A DNA stretch of 64,000 nt. Origin: Dehalococcoidia bacterium (GTDB lineage: Bacteria; Chloroflexota; Dehalococcoidia; UBA2979). Location: NCBI GenBank assembly GCA_009692685.1, contig SHYS01000001.1:1-64000 (forward strand). The letters run 5' to 3'. This document shows, in pieces, positions 18,442 to 27,338 of the stretch; position 1 is the first letter of the stretch; every line of letters starts with the position of its first letter. The translations under genes were made by a program, and so were the position numbers. The notes beneath the pieces were generated by a model that did no database searches, had not been told where the DNA came from, and saw only the letters and a program-made list of their open reading frames with translations.

Positions 18442-19509
18442 CTACGCGTCAGGAATCCGGCGAGGCGTGCGAAAGCGAGCGCTGCCTCGCGAGGCCGTCG
18501 GCGCGATATCGAGGGGCGTCGCGGGGTCGACCGCTGCGTCGAGGTGGTGGTAGGCCGCGGCCGCGATCATCGCGGCGTTGTCGGTGCAGAGGGCGGGCGG
18601 CGGAATGTGCACCGCCAGGCCCACCTCGAGAGCGCGTTGGCGGACCCGTTCGCGCAGGCGTCCATTGGCCGCCACACCGCCAGCGACGAGCAGCGCGCGC
18701 GCACCGAGACGTTCGGCTGTGCGTACCGCTTTCAGCGAGAGCACGTCGCAGACTGACTCCTCGAAGGCCCACGCTACCTCGGCGGCCGGGGGCGCGTCGG
18801 GGCCTTCGAGCAACTGGCGAACCGCCGTCTTCAGGCCGGAGAACGAGAAGTCATCGCTGCCGCGCAGCCAGGCGCGCGGCAGCTTCAGGCGGCGCCCCGT
18901 GGCCTGTGCAGCCAGCGTAGAGACCGGCGGGCCCCCCGGGTACGGCAGGCCGAGCAGGCGCGCGACCTTGTCGAAGGCCTCCCCCGCCGCGTCGTCGCGT
19001 GTCCCACCGATGCGTTCGAAGCGGCCATCCTCGAGGAGGAGCAGCAGCTCGGTGTGGCCACCGGAGACCACCAGAGCGAGCGCGGGGAGCTCCGGCGGTG
19101 TGGCGTCGACCGCGTCGGCGTCACACAGCCAGTTGGCGCGCACGTGTCCCTCGATGTGGTCGGCGGGGATCAGCGGCAGGCCTCGGGCGAGCGCCAGCCC
19201 GCGAGCCGCGTTGAGGCCGACCACAAGGGCGCCGGGGAGGCCCGGTCCTCGCGTGACCGCCACGTAGTCGATCTGCGCCCAGTGCGTCTCGGCGTCGGCG
19301 AGCGCCTGGCGCACCACGGGGACCAGCGCGCGCAGATGCTGGCGCGCGGCCACCTCGGGCACCACGCCACCCGTCTCGCTGTGCAGGGCCACCTGCGAGG
19401 CGACCACGTTCGAGCGGATGCGCCAGCCGTCATCGACGACGGCGGCGGCCGTTTCGTCGCACGAGCTCTCAATGGCCAGGATCCGCACGCGGCGCGTCGA
19501 AGTCGTCAT
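18442..19509 (-). CDS. tsaD: tRNA t6A37 threonylcarbamoyltransferase TsaD
   Basis: Transfers threonylcarbamoyl to A37 of ANN-decoding tRNAs, with TsaB and TsaE. 355 residues; Kae1/TsaD motifs: LAIESSCDETAAAVV, TRGPGLPGALVVGL, metal-binding HIEGH (about 120-124), VSGGHTELL, AAGEAFDKVARLLGL, PYPGGP, SFSGLKTAV, VAGGVAANGRL and CTDNAAMIA. tsaB and tsaE are not in the window. Ends about 40 bases past the family B palindrome. Confidence 0.96.
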   Translation of the reverse strand: MTTSTRRVRILAIESSCDETAAAVVDDGWRIRSNVVASQVALHSETGGVVPEVAARQHLRALVPVVRQALADAETHWAQIDYVAVTRGPGLPGALVVGLNAARGLALARGLPLIPADHIEGHVRANWLCDADAVDATPPELPALALVVSGGHTELLLLLEDGRFERIGGTRDDAAGEAFDKVARLLGLPYPGGPPVSTLAAQATGRRLKLPRAWLRGSDDFSFSGLKTAVRQLLEGPDAPPAAEVAWAFEESVCDVLSLKAVRTAERLGARALLVAGGVAANGRLRERVRQRALEVGLAVHIPPPALCTDNAAMIAAAAYHHLDAAVDPATPLDIAPTASRGSARFRTPRRIPDA

Positions 19510-19561
19510 GCCTCCAGCCTACCTCGCGCGTAGTCGCATGGTCTGTCCTCGGGGCGTGGCC

Positions 19562-21502
19562 TCAGGGCGTGGCGAGCGGGTCGAAGGCGTAGACGCCGTT
19601 GGAGGTGAGTACGTACATCGTGCCGCCCTCAGCCGGGAGCGCGATGCTCTTGAGATCGAAGAACGCCGGGTGACGCAGCTGGCCGGTGAAGGCACCCCCG
19701 CGATCCGAGACGACGACCCGGCGCGCTTCCGGGTCCGCGACGTAGAAGCGGCTGCGCTGCACATCTTCGGCGATGGCGACGGGCGCCGCCGGGGCCCGGT
19801 CGATCCCGCGGAGGAGCGCCGGTAGCTCAGCGCTCAGCCGGAAGTGTCGCACCGCCGGCCCATCGAGGACGAAGACGTCCCCGTCGACGAGCAGCGCGCG
19901 CGCATCCGTGAACGTTCCGCCGCCGAGGAGCGCGGTGCGCTCGGAGTCGTAGCCGGTGCCGGCGGGGATGTAGCGCCACACCTCGTTGGCTCGGCCGTCG
20001 AGGACGTAGAGGTTCCCGGCGTACGAGGTGATGGCTGTGGTCGAGCGGAGGTCGGCGGTACCACGCAACGTGAGGCGGGCGGGCGGTGCACCGGCGGTCA
20101 CGCCCCAGAGCGCGCGCTCGGCGTCCAGGACCAGCAGGCGGCTGCCCTGCTGGTCCCAGGCAGTGGTCATCGGGTCGCGCGCGACCAGACCGTCGTAGCG
20201 GTCCCCGGAGCGATACACCTCGCGAGGTGGAGCGGCGCCCGCGGGGTCGAAAACCGAGACGCGACCCCGTCCGCGGTCGACGATCCAGAGCAAGTTAGCG
20301 CCTGCCAGCAACGAACCCTGCAGGGGTGCAGAGATCGCTCCCTGGAACGCGAGGACGGTCCGTAGGTCGCTGACCTGGGTCACGCGGTCGAGCGAGGCGG
20401 CGAGTTCCGCGGCCGAACGCTCCAGCTCCGCGACGCGCGCATCGCCAGAGGGCGCCAGCCCTCGTGCCTCGGCGAGTGCAGCCTGTGCCAAGGTGAGCGC
20501 CTCGCGGGCGCGCTCCGGATCCTGCTCCTGGGCGGCGCTGTTGAGCTGTGCACGCGTCAGCGCAGCCGCCTGCACGAAACGCGCCTCGCGGTCCTCTCGC
20601 AGCAGCCCGGGCAACGTCCCCCAGGCGATAGCGATGAGGAGGAGCAGCCCGCCTAGCCCCGCTGCGCCGCGCCTCCAATCGAGGAGCGCGGCAGGCAGGA
20701 TGCCTCGGCTGCCGGCCGTGCGCTGGCGCAGCCGCGGCGCCGCTCGATAGGGCCGCGGCTGCGGATCGCTGGAGGATTCGACTCGTACGGGCGCTGCCTG
20801 CTCGCGAAGGCCGGGGACGCCGCGGCCATCGTCAAGAGGAGCGTCCTCGTCCTCGTCGGGGATCTGCGGGAGGTTGGCGATCAGAACGGCGGTCATCTCC
20901 TCGAGGTTGCGCGTGGCGAGAAAGAGGTCGGCAAGCGCACGCTCCGGGCCCACCTGCAGCGCGGCGCTAATGGCCTCGATGCCGATCGATTCGGCGACGT
21001 TGCTGGTGAGGAGCAGCAGGTCGTTGTGCTCAAGGGCGATGCGCGTGAAATCGGGTTCGACGGCGTCCGTGCCGCCGAGGGGCTGGCGAGATGCCGGCTG
21101 GCGTTCGAGCGGCCGCACGAGTTCGCCGGTACGCACAAAGACGGTGCCCGGGCCGAGCTGCGCGATGGTCGCTTCGCGGTCGCGGATGGCGACGCAGGTG
21201 ATGCCGACGGCGACGCGATGCTCGCGGAGGGAGCGGCGGTTCCACTCGGCGAGGTTGGCGTGCGCCTGCCGGAGCGCGCGCAGCAGCCCGCCGGTGAGCG
21301 AGAGGGACTCGCGTCGAAACAGGGACGCGATGGCGTCCGCAACCTCGTGAGCGAATTCGGCCGAGCGCTCATCGACGGGCTCGGCGAGCACAAGCAGTCG
21401 AATCGCATCGTCGTCACGGACGCGACGGCGCTCGACGAGCCACGGCCCGTGCTCCAGCACTTCGCCGTTCGCGATCGCGTAGCGGCCGACCCAGATGCCC
21501 AT
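19562..21502 (-). CDS. PP2C-like (degenerate) domain, membrane anchor and beta-propeller protein
   Basis: 646 residues in three parts. Residues 1-~215 have the layout of a PP2C phosphatase fold (ITCVAIRDREATIAQLGPG, GTVFVRTGEL, ALEHNDLLLLTSNVAESIG) but the metal-binding Asp residues are missing: the usual SDG reads TSN. A Pro/Arg linker leads to one transmembrane helix near 290-312 (GLGGLLLLIAIAWGTLPGLL), a coiled segment (~325-400), and a C-terminal propeller with repeats such as LLVLDAERALWGV, NLYVLDGRANEVWRY and RFYVADPEARRVVV. It may be a pseudophosphatase that senses or scaffolds rather than cleaves. ATG 21502 puts the domain at the N-terminus. Confidence 0.7.
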   Translation of the reverse strand: MGIWVGRYAIANGEVLEHGPWLVERRRVRDDDAIRLLVLAEPVDERSAEFAHEVADAIASLFRRESLSLTGGLLRALRQAHANLAEWNRRSLREHRVAVGITCVAIRDREATIAQLGPGTVFVRTGELVRPLERQPASRQPLGGTDAVEPDFTRIALEHNDLLLLTSNVAESIGIEAISAALQVGPERALADLFLATRNLEEMTAVLIANLPQIPDEDEDAPLDDGRGVPGLREQAAPVRVESSSDPQPRPYRAAPRLRQRTAGSRGILPAALLDWRRGAAGLGGLLLLIAIAWGTLPGLLREDREARFVQAAALTRAQLNSAAQEQDPERAREALTLAQAALAEARGLAPSGDARVAELERSAAELAASLDRVTQVSDLRTVLAFQGAISAPLQGSLLAGANLLWIVDRGRGRVSVFDPAGAAPPREVYRSGDRYDGLVARDPMTTAWDQQGSRLLVLDAERALWGVTAGAPPARLTLRGTADLRSTTAITSYAGNLYVLDGRANEVWRYIPAGTGYDSERTALLGGGTFTDARALLVDGDVFVLDGPAVRHFRLSAELPALLRGIDRAPAAPVAIAEDVQRSRFYVADPEARRVVVSDRGGAFTGQLRHPAFFDLKSIALPAEGGTMYVLTSNGVYAFDPLATP

Positions 21503-21719
21503 GCACCGTCCGTAAGGTGTCGCTCCGAGTGCCGGCCCGCAGTGTGATCGCTGGGCGGTGTCGCCAGACGACGCACGGCCGGCCCGCCAGGGGCGTGCGT
21601 TGGGGGCGCACGTAAGCGCGCCGAGCGAACGCACCGATGATAGGCGGCTGTTGGGAGGCGCGTCGACGTTGATTCTGTGCGGCCGACCCGCCTAGCATCG
21701 AGGGACCGAGGGGGACGCG

Positions 21720-22106
21720 ATGGCTGGCGATCCAGAGTTCTATCGAGCGCAGGCGAACGTGGTCTACGAACGGGCGGGTGGGCAGTTGCGCGAGCTGTTG
21801 AAGAGCGTCGCGCGCGACCTCGACCCGTTTCCGCCGTTCCCCGGCTCTCTCTTCACGCTGGGGATCGAGGTGGACGGGCCGGTGCCTGGCGACGAACACG
21901 GCTGCGTCATCCTGGGCGAGGACGGCGAGCTTTATGAGCTGCAACTCGGCGTGGACGTAAACGCGCTGGCCGCCGGCGCCCACGAACCCGCGCTCGCTCG
22001 CGAGGAGACTCGCGTGGTCCTCGAGGGGTTGTCGCCCGGCCAGTACCTCGGATATGCGCAGCGCGCCCTCGAGGAGGCGCTCGCCGAGCTGGAGCGGCGA
22101 GGCTAG
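21720..22106 (+). CDS. Small hypothetical protein
   Basis: 128 residues, ATG 21720 with GAGGGGGA seven bases upstream. Acidic, with HGCVILGEDGELYELQLGVD in the centre and helical ends (AQRALEEALAELERRG). Stand-alone, divergent from the PP2C-like gene. The coding pattern (third-position GC, a good ribosome site) supports a real gene. I do not recognise the family. Confidence 0.65.
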   Translation: MAGDPEFYRAQANVVYERAGGQLRELLKSVARDLDPFPPFPGSLFTLGIEVDGPVPGDEHGCVILGEDGELYELQLGVDVNALAAGAHEPALAREETRVVLEGLSPGQYLGYAQRALEEALAELERRG

Positions 22107-22122
22107 CGGCGCCCACTCAGCC

Positions 22123-22659
22123 TCAGTTCGTGGGGCGGACGTCGCCAGCCGCGATCCACGCGCGAATGCGCCGTTCGAGCGCGTCTACATCGATGTCGTC
22201 GAGCACCGTGGTGCTGATTCGGATCAACGAGACCACGTCGAGTGGACGGCTGTCCCGTCTCAGGATGTGTTCGATGTCATCCGTTCCAGCCCTGGCACGA
22301 GGCGCCTGCGTCGAGGGTGCGCGGAGCGCTCGCGCCGGGCTCCGACGGCAGAGCCTGACGATCAGGAGGTCGTCGACCCGCGGCCGGAGCGGGCCCTCGA
22401 TCAGGGCCGGCTCCCCGCTTTCGAGGGCGCCGGCAGCCTGCGCCAGGAGCAATTCGCTGGTCTGCGCGGTCGGCGTCCGCTCAAAGCTGTACGCGCGCCG
22501 AGCCAGCGGCGGAGTCGCCATCAACGATGGCGTCGCGCACATCGTCGCGGGAGCATCGCGGCATCCCGAGCCTGTCGGCGAGGACGTGCGCGCGGTTGGA
22601 TTTAGCGGCGTCGGCCGGGCCGCTAACAATGACGAGCACGGGGACTCTGCCCCCCGGCC
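22123..22659 (-). pseudogene. Frameshifted P-loop kinase-like protein
   Basis: In one frame, VLVIVSGPADAAKSNRAHVL contains a Walker A motif (GPADAAKS) as in AAA_33/zeta-type kinases, followed by SRDDVRDAIVDG, the usual next strand-loop. To reach it from the ATG at 22659 a frameshift in a run of six G (plus strand C, about 22647-22652) is needed; a second frameshift near 22500 leads into RAYSFERTPTAQTSELLLAQ, the ESGEPALIEGPL segment and RRIRAWIAAGD to the stop at 22123. With both corrected this would be a ~175-residue ATP-binding protein; as read it is broken. Confidence 0.6.
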
Positions 22660-22671
22660 GTCATAGTCGCC

Positions 22672-23826
22672 TCACACTAGGACGAGATTGCTGCGGTGCA
22701 CCGCTTCCTCGCCGTACTCGTACCCCAGGACGTCCGCGATGCGATCGGAGCGCAGACCGCTGATGCGCGTCAGGTCGGCAGCGCTGTAATTCACTGTACC
22801 ACTGGCTACGTGACGGCCGTCGCCGGCGACGACCTGCACCACATCACCGCGGTCGAACGAGCCTTCGACGGCGACGACGCCCGCCGGTAACAGCGAACTG
22901 CCGCCCGAGGCGAGGGCGGCCACGGCACCGTCATCGATGACGATGCGCCCGCGCACGGGGAGCCCCGAGAGCAGGAAGCGACGCCGGCTCTCGACGCGAT
23001 CTCCGCGTGGGACGAAGTGCGTGCCGATCCGCTCACCGAGGCAGGCGCGCAGGATGACACTGGGGGTGCTGCCATCGGCGATCACGACGTGCGTGCCTGA
23101 GGCGGTGGCGACGCGCGCCGCCTGCAGCTTGGTGACCATACCGCCCGTGCCCAGGGCGCCCGCGCTGCCGGCCGCGCGCTCGATCGCGTCGTCGATGGCT
23201 TCGACGGTCTCGATGATGCGCGCCGACGGATCGATGTTCGGGTTTGCGTTGTACAGACCGTCCACGTCAGAGAGCAGCAGGAGCAGGTCGGCATCGACGA
23301 GGTTGGCGACGAGCGCCGAGAGGTTGTCGTTGTCGCCGATCACCGAGTCGGCGATCTCGTCGACGGCGACCACGTCGTTCTCGTTGACCACGGGGAGCGC
23401 GCCGAGCTCGAGGAGGGCGAGCAGCGTGTTGCGCGCGTTCAGGTACCCGAGACGATCGGCGAGGTCATGGCGCGTGAGCAAGGCCTGAGCGACGACCACA
23501 CCGTGCGCCTCGAAGGCCTGGTCCCAGAGCGACATCAGGCGGCTCTGTCCGATCGCCGCCAGCGCCTGCCTCGAGGTGAGTCCGCGCGGGTCTGGGAGCG
23601 CGCGCACGCGCTGACGTCCGGCGTGGATCGCTCCGGAGGTGACGAGGATCGGCTCGCCACCATGGGCGCGGAGGGCGGCCAGTTGCGAGGCGAGCCCGGC
23701 GAGCGTGCCCGCGTCGATAGTCTCGGTGCCGCCGGTAAGCAGGTTCGTCCCCGCCTTGACCACCACGCGCCGGTAGGCGAGAGGCGCGTTCGGCGCGGCA
23801 TCGAGCGGTGGCACCGGTGGGGGCAC
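22672..23826 (-). CDS. proB: Glutamate 5-kinase
   Basis: First step of proline synthesis (glutamate to gamma-glutamyl phosphate). 384 residues: amino-acid kinase domain with VVVKAGTNLLTGG, VTSGAIHAGR, VNENDVVAVDE, GDNDNLSALVANLVDAD, LLSDVDGLY and GTGGMVTKLQAA, then a PUA domain (~285-365, RGRIVIDDGAVAAL). The start is GTG 23826 with AGGAG eight bases upstream; a longer reading lacks homology. No proA is adjacent. Divergent from the YihY gene. Confidence 0.94.
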   Translation of the reverse strand: MPPPVPPLDAAPNAPLAYRRVVVKAGTNLLTGGTETIDAGTLAGLASQLAALRAHGGEPILVTSGAIHAGRQRVRALPDPRGLTSRQALAAIGQSRLMSLWDQAFEAHGVVVAQALLTRHDLADRLGYLNARNTLLALLELGALPVVNENDVVAVDEIADSVIGDNDNLSALVANLVDADLLLLLSDVDGLYNANPNIDPSARIIETVEAIDDAIERAAGSAGALGTGGMVTKLQAARVATASGTHVVIADGSTPSVILRACLGERIGTHFVPRGDRVESRRRFLLSGLPVRGRIVIDDGAVAALASGGSSLLPAGVVAVEGSFDRGDVVQVVAGDGRHVASGTVNYSAADLTRISGLRSDRIADVLGYEYGEEAVHRSNLVLV

Positions 23827-23950
23827 AGCGGACTCCTGGCCATGTTCTGGCTGCGGAAGCGGTAAGCGACTGCCTATAGCATGATCGAGGCAGGCAGTTG
23901 CGTCGAGGCGGCCGGCGTGGCACGGCTTCGAAGGAGCAGCGTGGAGACTC

Positions 23951-25024
23951 GTGCAGCAGCATAGCCCGCGCCAGAACTGGCCCCCGCCCACACCGCCAAG
24001 CACGGCGCGCCGGCCGATCTGGCTGACCGTCGGCGTCGTGCTGCAACGAGCGGCGCTCAACTTCAACGAGGATCGAGGGAGCCACATGGCCGCCGCGATC
24101 GCGTACTACGCCCTCTTTTCCATGTTCCCGCTGGTGACGCTGGCCGTATCGGTGTTCGGGATCATCATGCGGGACGACGAGCGGCGCGCGCGCGTCGTCG
24201 AGGCGCTGGTGACTGCCTTGCCGGTGGAGCCCGAGGGCGTGACGGACTCGCTCTTTGCGGTGGCCAGTCGCGGCCCCACGCTCACGCTCGTGGCGGCCCT
24301 GGCGACGATGTGGTCGGCGAGTGCGCTGCTTTCGGTGGTGCGTCGCTCGTTGAGCGTGGCGTTCGCCTCGGAACAGCCGCGCCCCGCGCTGCGGGCGAAG
24401 GCTATTGACATGGTGCTGGCGCCGGTTCTCGGTGCGGCGTTCCTGCTGTCGCTCACCATTACGGCGTCGTGGCGCGTCCTCCAGCAGACTGCGGAGGGCA
24501 GATTGCCGCTGATTGGCGCGCGACTCGGGTGGGCGTGGGATCTGGGCGCAACAGCACTCCCCACGCTGGTCGCCTTTGGCGCGTTCCTGTTCGCGTTCCG
24601 TGTGCTACCCACTCGGTCGGCATCGCTGCGGTACCTCTGGGGCGGCGCGCTGTTCGCGACCGCCGGCTTCGAACTGGTAAAGCAAGGCTTTGCGCTCTAC
24701 ATCGCGCGTTTCGCGCAGTACGACGTGGTGTACGGGTCGCTCGGGGGACTCATCGCGCTGCTGTTCTTGGTGTATCTGAGCGCGAACATGCTGCTCGCCG
24801 GGGCCGAGGTGGCCGCGGAAACGGCTCACGTGTTGCGAGGCGAGCCGCGCCGCGGCCGGGCGCGCCATCCGGCGCGCGAGCAGCGCTGGACCGAGGCGGT
24901 GTGGGCGTTCCTGGTGGGACTGGTGATGGCGCCGGGCGAGACGGCGGGCCCGGCGATCCCGCCCAGCGAGACCCCAGAGGCCGGCCTGCCCGAGGGCGAC
25001 GCGGGCTCGTCGCAGACGAAGTAG
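23951..25024 (+). CDS. YihY/BrkB family inner membrane protein
   Basis: 357 residues, about six transmembrane helices (around 50-72, 105-125, 145-170, 190-210, 220-240, 255-280). Family motifs: AAAIAYYALFSMFPL, near-invariant in YihY/BrkB, and VYGSLGGLIALLFLVYLSA. Formerly called ribonuclease BN; the family is now regarded as a probable transporter or envelope protein. GTG start with GGAG nine bases upstream. The last ~65 residues are hydrophilic and lie over the 3' end of the antiparallel M23-like gene. Confidence 0.9.
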   Translation: MQQHSPRQNWPPPTPPSTARRPIWLTVGVVLQRAALNFNEDRGSHMAAAIAYYALFSMFPLVTLAVSVFGIIMRDDERRARVVEALVTALPVEPEGVTDSLFAVASRGPTLTLVAALATMWSASALLSVVRRSLSVAFASEQPRPALRAKAIDMVLAPVLGAAFLLSLTITASWRVLQQTAEGRLPLIGARLGWAWDLGATALPTLVAFGAFLFAFRVLPTRSASLRYLWGGALFATAGFELVKQGFALYIARFAQYDVVYGSLGGLIALLFLVYLSANMLLAGAEVAAETAHVLRGEPRRGRARHPAREQRWTEAVWAFLVGLVMAPGETAGPAIPPSETPEAGLPEGDAGSSQTK

Positions 25025-25941
25025 AGCGTGGTGTTGGCGGGCAGGGTGGTCGGATAGATCGCCCGCCAGCGTTCGTTGACGGCGGCTGGTGCGCCATCGA
25101 CGTAGGTGATCCAGTTCCCGTTGACGACACTCGAGTAGGTGCAGCTTCGCGTCGCGCCAGCGGCTCGTGTGGCGGCTGACAGGTCGGCCGGCGCGGAGGC
25201 GGTGAGCACGACGCCGAGGCTGACACCGGTCGACCTGAGACCGAGCACGGAGGCGAGCGAGCCCGGCGGGGGCGCCGGCGTGGCGGCCGCGGTCGGCGTG
25301 GTCTTCGGAGTGACGGCGGCAAGAGCCGTCGAGGGCGCCGCGGCGGCCTCGACGTTGGTGGAGGCGAAGGCCACCCCGCCGTGCGCGTTGTCCTGGAGCG
25401 TGGCCGGTAGCTGGACGCCTTCGAGGGCGTACATACCCGCGAGGGGAATGGTGTCGCCGAAGCCCCGGGCGGTCGTGCTGAAGTGGGCGGCGATGTGGAT
25501 GTGGGCAAGGCCGTTGTTGCCGGCCGCGCCTGCCGGCGCCACCACGCCGATACGTTGACCCCGTACAACTCGCTGGCTGGCACGCAGGCCAGCCTCGGGA
25601 AAGATGTGGCAGAGCAGGACCGCCACGCGCGACGCGTCGCGGATCGTGAGGCAGTTCGTTGAGATCGAGAGCGTCCCATCCGTCGGTGCGAACACTGCCG
25701 TGCCTGCGGTCTCGGCATCGTCGCGTACGACGTCGATGGCATACGGGTCCGTACCCAGGTGCGTCGCGGTGTTGTAACCCGCCGCGATGGACCATCGCGT
25801 TCCCGCGGGCGCCGGGAACGCGAGCCCTTCGGCAGCCGCGGTGGGCTGCGCTGTCGCCAGCCAACCGCCAAGGAGCGCCGTCGCTGTCAGCAGTGCGGCG
25901 CGCACGAGCGACCTGGGTGGGGGCGTCGATTGAGGGGGCAC
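24826..25941 (-). CDS. Secreted M23/LytM-like domain protein
   Basis: 371 residues with a signal peptide (about 1-36, SLVRAALLTATALLGGWLAT). Residues ~40-170 form a LytM-like beta barrel: THLGTDPYAIDVV (HxxxD ligand region), AVFAPTDGTL and LAHIHIAAHF (HxH region), so zinc binding is plausible. A Thr/Pro/Ala linker follows, then a C-terminal part with two Cys (SCTYSSV and YFVCDEP). The 3' 199 bases overlap the YihY gene on the other strand; the tail encoded there is Arg/Ser-rich and may not be a folded domain. Cell-wall-modifying or binding role inferred. Confidence 0.7.
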   Translation of the reverse strand: MPPQSTPPPRSLVRAALLTATALLGGWLATAQPTAAAEGLAFPAPAGTRWSIAAGYNTATHLGTDPYAIDVVRDDAETAGTAVFAPTDGTLSISTNCLTIRDASRVAVLLCHIFPEAGLRASQRVVRGQRIGVVAPAGAAGNNGLAHIHIAAHFSTTARGFGDTIPLAGMYALEGVQLPATLQDNAHGGVAFASTNVEAAAAPSTALAAVTPKTTPTAAATPAPPPGSLASVLGLRSTGVSLGVVLTASAPADLSAATRAAGATRSCTYSSVVNGNWITYVDGAPAAVNERWRAIYPTTLPANTTLYFVCDEPASPSGRPASGVSLGGIAGPAVSPGAITSPTRNAHTASVQRCSRAGWRARPRRGSPRNT

Positions 25942-26067
25942 AGGAGATCATCGGTGGCGCGCCGCCGCGGAGCACAGCGGCAAAGCGCATGGAGAACGTC
26001 AGGAACCGCGTGCTTGCAGCGAAGATCCGCCGCCGGAGTGCTCCGGCGGCCTGCCGTACGTTGTGCC

Positions 26068-26271
26068 TTACTCGGTGTCGCTGCCGGTGAGGCCGGCGAG
26101 CCGTGGGGCGTCCTGAGCGTCGGGCGTGTTCCTCCGGGGCCGAGCTCCGACCTTGGGAGCGCCGCTGCGCCAGCGGAACACGCTGCGTTCGGCCACGCCC
26201 AGCTCCGCGCTCAGCCGGAGTGCGGTGTATCCGTGTTGCGTCATCCAGAGTCGAAGCTCGTCGCCGGTCAT
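26068..26271 (-). CDS. Small helix-turn-helix protein
   Basis: 67 residues from ATG 26271. TALRLSAELGVAERSVFRWR is a typical HTH with recognition helix, followed by a basic tail. Short stand-alone HTH proteins of this type are usually called from phage or plasmid-like sources, but nothing else mobile is visible here. The 126 bases between it and the M23-like gene (25942-26067) hold nothing recognisable. Confidence 0.6.
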   Translation of the reverse strand: MTGDELRLWMTQHGYTALRLSAELGVAERSVFRWRSGAPKVGARPRRNTPDAQDAPRLAGLTGSDTE

Positions 26272-26414
26272 GTGTCCCCCGTGGACATCCGAGGCTAGCG
26301 GCCGACCCCCTGCGCCGGCGCTCATCAGGTGCATGGACTTCGTCTGAGTGCTGACACGGCGAGAGCCCGGCGAGAGCCCGGCGAGGTGATGGCGAGGCGA
26401 CGGCGAGAGTCGCG

Positions 26415-27338
26415 CTAGTGGAACACCGCGGGCGGCTCGCCATCGCCCCACCAGTCGATTTCGGGGCGGAGGTCGATGCCCGAGTGGTCGTGCACGCGGC
26501 GCTGCACCTCGGTCATGAGTTCGGCGACATCGCGGGCAGTGGCAGCGCCGTCGTGGACGATGAAGTTCGCGTGCATCGTGCTGACCCGTGCCCCACGAAC
26601 GTGGAGTCCTTTGCAGCCGGCCTCCTCGATGAGGCGACCGGCGTAGTCACCAGGCGGGTTGCGGAAGATCGAACCGGCGTTGCGTTCGGCGGTGGGTTGC
26701 GACACCGCGCGTGCTTCGAGGAGGCGGCGCATCTCCGCCTCGATCTCTGCCCGCGGTCGTGGTTCGAGACGCAGCGTCGCCTCGACGACCGTGAGCCCAC
26801 TCGCACGCAGGCTGGAGGTGCGATAGCCGAACTGGAGCTCGTCGCGGGCGAGGACGCGGAGCGTGCTGTCGTCGAGGACCGTGACAGCCTCGACGAGCGC
26901 GCCGAGGTCGCGGCTGTCCCCGATGCCCGCGTTGCTCTGCAGGGCCCCGCCGACGCTGCCCGGGATGCCGATCGCGAACTCGAGGCCGCCGTGGTCGTGC
27001 TCGGCAGCAGCGCGTGCCAGTGCCGGCAACATCACGCCCGCGCCGGCCACCACCAGAGCGCCGAATCGCACCTCGCTGCAGGCACGGCGCAGCGAGAGTA
27101 CGAGACCGCGGACTCCCGCGTCGGCCACAAGGACATTCGAGCCGCCGCCCAGCACCAGTACCGCCAGCCCCGCAGCCCGCGCCCAGCGCGTGAGGCTCGT
27201 CAGCTCATCGAGGGTCGCGGGCGTGGCGAAGAATTCGGCTGGTCCGCCGAGGCGCAGATACGTATGGCGGGCGAGCGGTTCCTCGCGCACCACATCGATG
27301 CCAGCGGGCGGCGAGAGGGGCGAGGGAGAGGGGTTCAC
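26415..27338 (-). CDS. murB: UDP-N-acetylenolpyruvoylglucosamine reductase
   Basis: FAD enzyme that makes UDP-MurNAc for peptidoglycan. 307 residues, type II layout: YLRLGGPAEFF, LGGGSNVLVAD, IGIPGSVGGALQSNAG, FGYRTSSLR and AGSIFRNPPGDYAG (catalytic Ser region). Starts with GTG whose last bases overlap the stop of the upstream amidase (GTGA), so it depended on translation of the now broken amidase gene. Murein synthesis agrees with the sortase and transglycosylase genes in the window. Confidence 0.95.
   Translation of the reverse strand: MNPSPSPLSPPAGIDVVREEPLARHTYLRLGGPAEFFATPATLDELTSLTRWARAAGLAVLVLGGGSNVLVADAGVRGLVLSLRRACSEVRFGALVVAGAGVMLPALARAAAEHDHGGLEFAIGIPGSVGGALQSNAGIGDSRDLGALVEAVTVLDDSTLRVLARDELQFGYRTSSLRASGLTVVEATLRLEPRPRAEIEAEMRRLLEARAVSQPTAERNAGSIFRNPPGDYAGRLIEEAGCKGLHVRGARVSTMHANFIVHDGAATARDVAELMTEVQRRVHDHSGIDLRPEIDWWGDGEPPAVFH

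Noticed and set aside
24605..26443. Long minus-strand frame of about 610 codons
   Set aside because: Arg/His-rich shadow of the M23-like and HTH genes in another frame; the M23-like reading has a signal peptide and LytM motifs.
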